Source of the DNA: Myxococcales bacterium
GTDB taxonomy: Bacteria; Myxococcota_A; Polyangia; Haliangiales; Haliangiaceae
DNA length: 32,512 nt
Assembly (NCBI GenBank): GCA_016720595.1
Contig: JADKKI010000074.1
Span: 1-32,512 of the forward strand
Direction of reading: 5' to 3'
A model generated the notes under the pieces. It was not told where the DNA came from. It did not search any database and saw nothing but the letters and a program-made list of their open reading frames with translations. Positions 16,418-23,064 of this stretch are shown piece by piece; position 1 is the first letter of the stretch; each line of letters opens with the position of its first letter. The position numbers and the translations under genes were made by a program.

Positions 16418-17482
16418 TCAGACGCGCGGCAAGATCACGCGGAACGTCGAGCCCACCCCGGGGACGCTCTCGACATCGACGTGGCCCTGATGGGCCTCGA
16501 CGATCTGGCGCGCGATGAACAGCCCGAGCCCGAGCCCGCCGTAGTGCGCGGGGACGGCGCGCTCGAACTTGCCCCAGATCCGCTGCACGTCCTCGCTCGC
16601 CACCCCGATGCCCTGATCGCAGACCTCGAGACGGACCACCGCCCCGTCTTCGCCCGCGGCGACCTTGACCGGCCGCCCGCGCCCGTACTTGAGCGCGTTG
16701 AGCAGGAGGTTCGTGACCACCTGATCGATGCGGAGCCGATCCCAGCGGCCGCGGATCGCCGGCACGTCCACCACCATCTCCGAGCCAACTTGATCGGCAC
16801 GCGGCCGGAGCCGCTCGGTGACATCCCGGATCAGCTCCGAGAGATCCACGTCGCCGAGCTCGAGCGCGAGCTGGCCCTTGGCCTGCTGGGCATCGAGGAG
16901 GGCATCGATCAACGACGTCAACCGGCGGGTCTCGTGGAACGCCGCGTTGGACATCACGCGCAGCTGCGCGCGTGGTGCACCGCGATCGATCTGCCGCGCG
17001 AGCTGCTGGAGCTGGAGGCTGACGTTGGTGACCGGCGCGCGGAGCTCGTGCGAGGCGATCATCAGGAAGTCATCGCGGAGCTGGAGCGCGCGCTGCGTGG
17101 CGATCAGCAGCTCCTCGCGCTCCACCTCGAAGCGCTTTCGCTCGGTGATGTCCCGGATGATGCTGAACAAGCACCGCCGCCCCGACATCATGTCGCCGCG
17201 CGAGCTGACCTCGACGGCGAACGGCGAGCCATCGCGCCGGCGGTGCAGCGTCTCGAACTGGATCCCGGCCTCTCCCGCGAGGCGCATCTGATCGGCGAAG
17301 CCCTCCGGCTCGGCCCGGAGATCGAGGATCTTCCGCGCGAGCAGCTCGGCGCGGGTGTACCCGTAGGCGGCCTCGGCGGCGCGGTTGGCATCGAGGATCT
17401 GGCCATCATCGGCGTCGATCACGAGGATGATGTCTCGTGCGTGCTCGAACAAATAGCTCGTGATCTCGGGATCGTGGTGCAC
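16418..17482 (-). CDS. PAS-domain sensor histidine kinase
   Basis: A 354-residue soluble sensor kinase that would phosphorylate an unlinked response regulator. The PAS domain spans residues 4-115: YLFEHARDIILVIDADDGQI, GYTRAELLARKILDL, RRDGSPFAVEVSSRG and FSIIRDITERK. The dimerisation and phosphoacceptor helix has H145 in MIASHELRAPVTNVSLQ. The ATPase domain shows the N-box VVTNLLLNALKYG (N262), G1 DQGIGV (289-294), a degenerate F-box IWGKFER, and G2 YGGLGLGLFIAR (314-325). It ends STFRVILPRV. No membrane helix, so the signal is cytosolic. The start used is a GTG at 17482. No response regulator gene is adjacent. The frame is intact. Confidence 0.93.
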   Translation of the reverse strand: MHHDPEITSYLFEHARDIILVIDADDGQILDANRAAEAAYGYTRAELLARKILDLRAEPEGFADQMRLAGEAGIQFETLHRRRDGSPFAVEVSSRGDMMSGRRCLFSIIRDITERKRFEVEREELLIATQRALQLRDDFLMIASHELRAPVTNVSLQLQQLARQIDRGAPRAQLRVMSNAAFHETRRLTSLIDALLDAQQAKGQLALELGDVDLSELIRDVTERLRPRADQVGSEMVVDVPAIRGRWDRLRIDQVVTNLLLNALKYGRGRPVKVAAGEDGAVVRLEVCDQGIGVASEDVQRIWGKFERAVPAHYGGLGLGLFIARQIVEAHQGHVDVESVPGVGSTFRVILPRV

Positions 17483-17568
17483 GGTACAGCCCCCCGAGGG
17501 TACTCCAGCGCACGGGGTGCGGACGAGGCCTACCTTTCGATCGGCGCGGATCGGCCGAACCCCCTGGT

Positions 17569-17820
17569 ATGGCGTCCTCGATCCGGTGTCCTTCCTGTCG
17601 TCACGACAACGATTCCTGGCGCAAGCACTGCGGCGGCTGCGGCAGCGGCCTCCCAGGTGGCTGTGTGACCTGTGGTGCCGTCAACAGCCCCACCGACCGG
17701 TTCTGTGGCGGCTGCGCGCGTGCGCTCCGACGAACGGCGCGTGAGGTCAAGCCCGCGAACGACAGCACCATGCCGATCGACGTCCTCACCGACCTCATCC
17801 CCGACACGCCGCGGCGCTGA
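17569..17820 (+). CDS. Small double zinc-ribbon protein, 83 residues
   Basis: Starts MASSIRCPSCRHDNDSW. Two four-Cys zinc ribbons are visible: C7-x2-C10 ... C21-x2-C24 (KHCGGCG) and C32-x2-C35 ... C46-x2-C49 (RFCGGCA). Spacing between halves is ten residues in both. A short basic and then acidic tail ends PIDVLTDLIPDTPRR. This double zinc ribbon (DZR-like) arrangement is normally an N-terminal module of larger proteins such as adenylate cyclases or kinases; here it stands alone. It is divergent from the histidine kinase across an 86-bp gap. It may be a protein-protein adaptor. The frame is intact. Confidence 0.8.
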   Translation: MASSIRCPSCRHDNDSWRKHCGGCGSGLPGGCVTCGAVNSPTDRFCGGCARALRRTAREVKPANDSTMPIDVLTDLIPDTPRR

Positions 17821-17856
17821 TGTCGGGGTGATGTCGGTACTCCCTCACGGGTGCCG

Positions 17857-17862
17857 TATCAC
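17857..17862 (+). promoter_or_regulatory. Weak -10-like box (TATCAC) five bases before the Cys-repeat lipoprotein
   Basis: TATCAC-GGGGT-ATG is a near match to the TANNNT pattern seen before other starts; the last base differs. Confidence 0.25.
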
Positions 17863-17867
17863 GGGGT

Positions 17868-18242
17868 ATGCGCTGCGCCTTGCTGATCGTGCTCGCCGCG
17901 GGATGCCGGATCGGCTTCGATGACGTCGCCGCGCCGGAGAGCGCAGTGGACGGTGCACCCGGCGTGACCAGCACCACCTGCGCGCCTGCGCAGACCTGCG
18001 CCGTCCTCGCGGAACCCGGCTCCGAGTTCGCCACGACGTGCGCCAGTGGGCAGCTGTGCAGCGTGGATTGCACGGCAGCCGCCAGCTGCAAGATCGATTG
18101 CGCGGACGCCACGCGCTGCGTCGTGGGATGCCCACCCACGGGCTGCGAGGTCGTCGGATGCCGGGTGGGCGCATGCTTCGTCACCTGCGGCACGCAGGGT
18201 GCGGCCACGCCTGCAGGACCCGAGGTGGTCACCTGCCCGTGA
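17868..18242 (+). CDS. Lipoprotein with C-x3-C-x5 cysteine repeats, 124 residues
   Basis: Starts MRCALLIVLAAGC; C13 is the lipidated Cys of the lipobox LAAGC, followed by RIGFDDV, a leader style common in Kofleriaceae. The mature part is a run of paired cysteines: CSVDC-TAAAS-CKIDC-ADATR-CVVGC-PPTG-CEVVGC, then CFVTC. The roughly ten-residue periodicity with small and hydrophobic residues between cysteines suggests a disulfide-stapled beta-solenoid. Similar CxVxC-repeat lipoproteins occur in other myxobacteria, without a known role. It is surface or periplasmic. It lies 47 bp after the zinc-ribbon gene and 77 bp before the Ser/Thr kinase, on the same strand. Confidence 0.8.
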   Translation: MRCALLIVLAAGCRIGFDDVAAPESAVDGAPGVTSTTCAPAQTCAVLAEPGSEFATTCASGQLCSVDCTAAASCKIDCADATRCVVGCPPTGCEVVGCRVGACFVTCGTQGAATPAGPEVVTCP

Positions 18243-18319
18243 CTCTGTAATCGTCGTTCCACAACGCGCCTGTGTGGACCTAGGCCACCCTTGCGACCGA
18301 CACCTGGTGGCGTGCGAGG

Positions 18320-19867
18320 GTGCCGAACGTGGGCGAGCTCGAGCCATCGATCACCGTCGGGCGCTATCAGCTGCATCGCGCGATCGCGCGCGGCGGCATG
18401 GCGACGATCCACATCGCGCACCTGATCGGTGACGTCGGGTTCTCACGGATCGTCGCGGCGAAGCGGCTGCTACCGGAGCTCGCCCAGGATCGCGAGTTCG
18501 TCGCGATGTTCCTCGACGAGGCGCGGATCGCATCGAAGGTCCACCACCGCAACGTCGTCCCGGTGCTCGACGTGGTGACGATGAGCGACGAGGTGATCCT
18601 CGTGCAGGACTACGTGCATGGTGTGCCGCTGTCCTGGCTGCAGAAGGCGCTGTTCGAGGCGCGCACGCGGATCCCGATCCCGATCGCCGTCTCGATCGCG
18701 TGCCAAACCCTCGCGGGCCTGCACGCGGCGCACGAGACCACCGACGAGCTCGGCACGCCACTCGAGATCGTGCATCGCGATGTCTCGCCCCAGAACGTGA
18801 TGATCGCGGCCGATGGAACGGCGAGGCTCCTCGATTTCGGCGTGGCCAAGGCGGCGATGGCGATGCACGTAACGCGCGCCGGCATGTTCAAGGGGAAGAT
18901 CGGCTATGCCGCGCCCGAGCAGATCCGCGGCCGCGCCACCCGGCAGAGTGACGTCTATGCGGTGGCGGTCGTCCTGTGGGAGCTGCTCGCGGGCCGGCGC
19001 CTGCACCCCTCCTCGCTCGGTCAGAGCGCACAGATCGAGCGCATCCTGCGAGGCGCACTGCCGCGGGTCACCGAAGCGCTGAGCGAGGAGCGCGCGTGGC
19101 TCGGCGATGACTGGCGCCGGCTCGAGGAGGTGCAGCAGGTGCTCGATCGCGGGCTCACTCTCGATCCGAAGGAGCGCTGGGCGACGGCGATCGACATGGA
19201 GGCAGCCCTCGTCGCCGCGGTGACGCCCGCCCCCGCCGGCGAGGTGGCGACCTGGCTCCGTGCCGCGGGGAAGCTGTTCCTCGACGAGCGCGAGCACATG
19301 ATCGCCAACGAGGAGGCGGACTGGCGCCGGCTGAGCGCGGCGATCCCCCGCGCCGCCACCACCGCCGATCTGCGGGCCAACACCACCGCCGAGCAGCCGC
19401 CGATCGTGGCGACCGAGCCGCCGCCGCCGGCGCAGCCCGCGCCACGGATCGTGCGTCCGCTCGCGTTGATCGCGGCGTGCGCCGTGATCGGCGTGGTGCT
19501 CGCCTTCGGCATCGCGTTCCTCGGCCGCGATCTCGAACCACCACGCCCCACCGCGGCCCTCGCACCGAAGCTCACCACGCCGGGCGATCACACCGTCGCG
19601 CGTCCACAGCCCTCGACGGTAGCGCCACGCGCCGTGGCACCGCCGGCGACCATCGCCGCACCCGCGCCCCTCCCTCCACGTGTGACCGTACCCACGCGCG
19701 CGCCCCTCGCGCCCGCGCGTGCCGCGCCTCTGCGCCCCGCGGCCAAGAAGGTCGGCATCGAGCGCGCGCCTCCTCCACGCGCTCCGCCCGCCGCGGGACC
19801 CTCGAGCTGCAGCCCGCCGTACTACTTCGCGGGCGACAAGAAGATCTTCAAGGCGAGCTGCCTGTAG
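18320..19867 (+). CDS. Membrane-anchored eukaryotic-type Ser/Thr protein kinase
   Basis: A 515-residue Hanks-type kinase. The kinase domain (about 15-300) has the Gly-rich loop IARGGMATIHIA (22-33), K48 in VAAKRLL, E67 in DEARI, the catalytic H152-R153-D154 in IVHRDVSPQNVMI, D172-F173-G174 and A198-P199-E200 in YAAPEQIRGR. All essential residues are present, so it should be active. A single membrane helix lies at about 380-402 (LIAACAVIGVVLAFGIAFLG). The outer part is a long Pro/Ala-rich linker ending in a small Cys motif SSCSPPYYFAGDKK...ASCL, which resembles the C-PPY...CL tail of many myxobacterial kinases. The start is a GTG at 18320; a second GTG at 18329 is possible. Flanked by small lipoproteins on both sides. 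The frame is intact. Confidence 0.95.
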   Translation: MPNVGELEPSITVGRYQLHRAIARGGMATIHIAHLIGDVGFSRIVAAKRLLPELAQDREFVAMFLDEARIASKVHHRNVVPVLDVVTMSDEVILVQDYVHGVPLSWLQKALFEARTRIPIPIAVSIACQTLAGLHAAHETTDELGTPLEIVHRDVSPQNVMIAADGTARLLDFGVAKAAMAMHVTRAGMFKGKIGYAAPEQIRGRATRQSDVYAVAVVLWELLAGRRLHPSSLGQSAQIERILRGALPRVTEALSEERAWLGDDWRRLEEVQQVLDRGLTLDPKERWATAIDMEAALVAAVTPAPAGEVATWLRAAGKLFLDEREHMIANEEADWRRLSAAIPRAATTADLRANTTAEQPPIVATEPPPPAQPAPRIVRPLALIAACAVIGVVLAFGIAFLGRDLEPPRPTAALAPKLTTPGDHTVARPQPSTVAPRAVAPPATIAAPAPLPPRVTVPTRAPLAPARAAPLRPAAKKVGIERAPPPRAPPAAGPSSCSPPYYFAGDKKIFKASCL

Positions 19868-19905
19868 CTCCATCGCGCGGTCAGCGGTCGGCACGACACC
19901 CACGC

Positions 19906-19911
19906 TATGAT
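19906..19911 (+). promoter_or_regulatory. TANNNT box (TATGAT) five bases before the APIDA-repeat lipoprotein
   Basis: TATGAT-GCGGC-ATG is the strongest -10-like hexamer in the window and fits a leaderless start. An alternative ATG lies inside the box itself, but the lipoprotein leader begins at 19917. Confidence 0.45.
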
Positions 19912-19916
19912 GCGGC

Positions 19917-20282
19917 ATGACGTTGCGCGTGGTCCTCGCGATCGTGCTGGCCGGCGGCTGCCGCGGCGACGCGACAAGGCCGCCAGCCGCACCGACGGCG
20001 GAGCCTCGCCCGAGCGGCTCCGCGAACGAGCCAGCTCTACCGACCGAGGCCGCGCCGATCGACGCCGCGCCGATCGAGGCCCCGCCGATCGATGCCGCGC
20101 CGATCGATGCGACGCCGATCGATGCCGCGCCGATCGACGCAGGGCGACTCCCCGATCCCAGGCGCGCAGTCCCGACGAAGTCACGCGAGCAGTGCCTCCG
20201 CGACTGCCAGCGCCGGGCCCGCACGACCGACTGCGCCGATGACCAGGGCAACCTGGTCCCGTGTCCCTGCGCGTGCCCGTAG
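19917..20282 (+). CDS. Lipoprotein with APIDA pentapeptide repeats, 121 residues
   Basis: Starts MTLRVVLAIVLAGGC, with C15 as the lipid-anchored Cys. The mature protein begins with a Pro/Ala/Thr-rich stretch, then six 5-residue repeats of the type APIDA (residues about 45-74), built from a 15-bp DNA repeat. It ends in a compact Cys-rich tail: REQCLRDCQRRARTTDCADD and VPCPCACP. The repeat is probably an extended spacer holding the Cys-rich module away from the membrane. It resembles a short kinase-associated surface protein but nothing proves this. It lies 49 bp after the Ser/Thr kinase on the same strand, yet has its own TATGAT box. The frame is intact. Confidence 0.8.
   Translation: MTLRVVLAIVLAGGCRGDATRPPAAPTAEPRPSGSANEPALPTEAAPIDAAPIEAPPIDAAPIDATPIDAAPIDAGRLPDPRRAVPTKSREQCLRDCQRRARTTDCADDQGNLVPCPCACP
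20049..20138 (+). repeat. Six tandem 15-bp repeats coding APIDA
   Basis: Six back-to-back units of consensus GCCGCGCCGATCGAT, differing at one to three positions each. They begin at 20049, 20064, 20079, 20094, 20109 and 20124. The length is a multiple of three, so changes in copy number would keep the frame. Confidence 0.9.
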
Positions 20283-20305
20283 CCGCGGCCTCACTCGACG
20301 CACCG

Positions 20306-21195
20306 TCAGCGCGGCGTCAAGGGACGGGCCCGGGACTCACCGGGGACGGTTCCGAAGGCACCGGCAACGTACTGCTCGTGCATCTCGTCCACACGTGCCT
20401 TCGACGATGCGCTGAAGTAGCGAGCGTTGTGGCGCGGTCCGAGCACCGGCGCGCTGCCGAGCACGATCACGTGCGCCGCGGCGCCGCGTGCCGCCGTGAC
20501 GCCAACGCTCTCCGTCGGCGCGATCACCGCGAGGTGGCGAGCTTCGACGAGCTTGCCCTTGATCTCGACCGCGCCGCTCACCACGTAGACCGCGCGCTGG
20601 TAATCGGCATGCCGAGGTGCGGGCAGCGGGACGGCGGCGCCGCTGGGGAGGCGGAGATCGAACATCGACAGCGGAGCCGGGGTGACCACGGGTGAACGGG
20701 CGCCGAAGCCTTCGCCCAGCACCACCCGCACGCGCGCGCCCTGATCACCACGGAGGGAGCTCCTGCGGCCGATGAAACGCATACGCCGGCGGATCGTGCT
20801 CGTTCGGCCTCGGCGGCACGACCCCAGCTCGAGACCGTGCAGCCGCGCTTCGCGCGCGATCGAGCGGATGGTGGCGATCGAGTGCATGCCGCCGCGCCCG
20901 CGTGGAACCAGCTGAGCCCGTTCGCCTCGATGACCTGCTCGGTGCCGATGCTGTCGCGGTGCACGAGCCGCCCATCGAACAGATACGTCAGCGTCGCCAT
21001 GCCGGCGTGTGGGTGCGGATCGTAGTCCGGTCGTCTCGAGACCAGCGAATCGAAGTGATCGAGCAGCAGCCAGCTACCGAACAGCGTCGCGTCCTGTGCG
21101 GAGTTGAACGCATGCCGGGTGGTGCAGCTCGGACTCCCGCACGAAGCGCCCCGAAGAACCCTGATCGCCGCCGTCGAAGCTCTCGACGTCACCAT
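20306..21195 (-). CDS. Pirin-family protein (frameshifted)
   Basis: A bicupin metalloprotein of the pirin family. The N-terminal cupin is clear: FGSWLLLDHFDSLVSRRPDY, DPHPHAGMATLTYLFDGRLV, HRDSIGTEQVIEANGLSWF, HAG. The DPHPHAG histidines and the HRDS histidine are the expected metal ligands. One frame over, GGMHSIATIRSIAREARLHG and LEL continue. Then VVPPRPNEHDPPAYAFHRPQ lies in a third frame. The C-terminal cupin RVRVVLGEGFGARSPVVTPA, FDLRLPSGAAVPLPAPRHAD, YQRAVYVVSGAVEIKG runs clean to the stop at 20306. At least two indels, near 20885 and 20770, are needed. The start at 21195 (MVTSRAST) is uncertain because the frame is continuous with the upstream pseudokinase. Role: redox or quercetinase-like, unknown. 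Confidence 0.75.
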
Positions 21196-21946
21196 CGGCT
21201 GCCGAGCCGGGGGCACCGACCTGGCCGCCTGGGGTTGGCGCTTCGGTGGCTCGGGCGCGTTACTCACCTCGATCGTCAGCACGTCGGTGGCCGCCTGCGC
21301 CAGCATCCCGACATCGGGATAGCGCTTGTTCCGCTCCTTCTCGAGGCGCGAGCAGGACCGCATCGACCGCTCGCGGAATCACCGCCGCGAGCTGGAGCTT
21401 CGACGGAACCGGGACCGGCTTCTTGAGCTGCGCCGTGATCAGACCCGCGGGTCCCGTGGCATCGGCGAAGGGCCGCTGGCCCGTGACGAGCTCGAACGCG
21501 ATCACCCCGAGCGTGTAGACCTCACTCGCGCCGTCGAGAGGCTTCCCCATCAGCTTCTCGGGTGAGAAGTAGTCGATGCGGTCGAGCATCAGCCACGAAG
21601 GGGGCGCCGGCCGTGGTTCGGTGTCGTGCGGCTCACCCGGATCACGTCCCGCGTCGGCATCGAGCACGGTCACCACCCAGCGGTCACCCTGCCGCTCGAG
21701 ATAGAAGCTCTCGGGCTCGAGTGACAGCTGCTCGGCCCCGCGGGCACGCGCCGCGACGATCGCATGGCACGTGGCGATCAGGATCTCGAACGCGCGCCGC
21801 CAGCCGATCGGCGCCTCACGCTCGCACAGCTCGCGGAGCGTCTTGCCGGCCGCGAACGATCCGGAGGTGCGGGCCTGGCGCTGACCGCACATCCCGCAGA
21901 ACCGCACCCCAGGCTGTAGCGCCCTGCCGCAGGAGAAGCACGTCAT
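21196..21946 (-). CDS. Zinc-ribbon pseudokinase (frameshifted near 21347)
   Basis: Starts MTCFSCGRALQPGVRFCGMC, a four-Cys zinc ribbon (C3, C6, C17, C20). A kinase-like domain follows, but the active-site motifs are gone. There is no Gly-rich loop or VAxK lysine. The HRDxKPxN loop is replaced by EQLSLEPESFYLE. DFG is replaced by LDADAG. Structural motifs survive: YFSPEKLMGKPLDGASEVYT for the APE and helix F region, LGVIAFELVTGQRPF, and in the next frame LEKERNKRYPDVGMLAQAAT for the last helices. One indel near 21347 joins the two parts. After it, the frame runs without a stop through a Pro/Gln-rich linker into the pirin. The gene starts 15 bp after the preceding lipoprotein stop. Likely a scaffold or allosteric partner rather than an enzyme. 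Confidence 0.75.
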
Positions 21947-21961
21947 CGGGTCACGACCGGG

Positions 21962-23004
21962 TCACGCCCCGCACGTCCCCGACGAGCCAACGGTGGCGTT
22001 GCAGCGGCCGCTGACGCAATCGTCGCCGTTGCCGCAGCGCTGCCCGGCGGCGCAGTCCGGGCATGCGGCACCGCAATCGACATCACTCTCGAACCCGTCG
22101 CGGAGCCCGTCGCTGGAGGTGGGCGCGCGGCAGGTGCCGCTGTCGCAGCCGCCGGTCTGGCAGTCCGCGGGTGTGGTGCACGCGAGGCCCGCGGCGCAGG
22201 TCGGGCAGGTGCCGCCGCCGCAGTCGATGTCGGTCTCGGCGCCATCGCGCACGCGATCGGTGCACGCGTCGACCGGCGCGTGGTGCACACAGCTCGCCTC
22301 CGCGCACAGGTGTACGCCAGAGCCAACGGAGAGCACGGCCTGGGCCGCCGATCGCGATGTCGTCGACGATGAAGCCCGCGAGCAGCGCGGAGGCGGCGAG
22401 CTCGTCCGCGGCGATCGCGCCATCGCGGTTGGTATCGAGGATGCGCGCGAACACGAGGTGCGATGAGGGGTTCGTGCGCATCATCTGGAGCACGCCCGCA
22501 TACGCGATCGCCTTCGCGCGATCGATCGGGATGCCGCCGTGCACGATGCCGTCGAAGCCGCCCGCACCGTCGCCGCTCAGCTCGAGCTCCACGCCGACGA
22601 GCGGGACGACCAGGATCGGCATCCCGCGAACACCGGGAGCAAGACCTCTGCATCGCCCAGCGCCTTCGTGGTCCGCGTGCGATTGGTCAGCAGCTCGCCG
22701 TTGACCAGCCGGCCGCCGAGCTGGCTCGCCATCGACGACAGCCGGCGATCATGTCGGGGACGTGCTTGTTGGTGTCGTTGGTCTGGGTCAGCGCAGCGAC
22801 GATCAAGCCGAGCTGATTGTCCGGCTCACCATCGCCATCGAGATCGTCCGCGAACTGATTCGTGAGCGCGGTGGTCGACGGCAACGTGAGCACGTCGACG
22901 TCGTAGCGACGCAGTGGACCGGAATATGGACCCGTGACCTCACCGCCGGTGTCGGACGAGCAACCGACGGCGAGCAGCACCACTCCACACGCGATCCTCC
23001 GCAT
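21962..23004 (-). CDS. Lipoprotein with EF-hand-like loop and Cys-rich repeats (frameshifted)
   Basis: Starts MRRIACGVVLLAVGC, with C15 as lipid anchor, then SSDTGGEVTGPYSGPLRRYD and FADDLDGDGEPDNQLGLIVA (an Asp-rich calcium-like loop). Further segments in other frames are MPILVVPLVGVELELSGDGA, AIAYAGVLQMMRTNPSSHLV and FARILDTNRDGAIAADELAA, the last a good EF-hand loop (D-x-N-x-D-G-x-I-x2-x-E). The C-terminal part repeats D-G-x-E-(S/T)-D-(I/V)-D-C-G units: AETDIDCGGGTCPTCAAGLA and FESDVDCGAACPDCAAGQRC. The stop is at 21962. Indels lie near 22740, 22625 and 22350. Such Cys repeats are common in deltaproteobacterial surface proteins. It is divergent from the alpha-2-macroglobulin gene and sits 15 bp before the pseudokinase. 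Confidence 0.75.
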
Positions 23005-23053
23005 CCCCTCGAGTCTGCCATGGAGTGGGTGTGGGACACTGCTCGCCGGTCGC

Positions 23054-23060
23054 AAGGAGG
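23054..23060 (+). promoter_or_regulatory. Ribosome binding site AAGGAGG of the alpha-2-macroglobulin gene
   Basis: AAGGAGG-CAAC-GTG fixes the start at 23065. It is the only textbook site among the starts examined here; most other genes in the window lack one. Confidence 0.8.
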
Positions 23061-23064
23061 CAAC

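Noticed and set aside
18320..19867. Kinase as a pseudokinase
   Set aside because: Lys, Glu, HRD, DFG and APE residues are all present, unlike the ribbon-containing kinase at 21196-21946.
18470..20251. 593-codon minus-strand open frame with ASIGAASIG repeats
   Set aside because: It is antisense to a Ser/Thr kinase with every catalytic motif; its repeat is the complement of the APIDA repeat.
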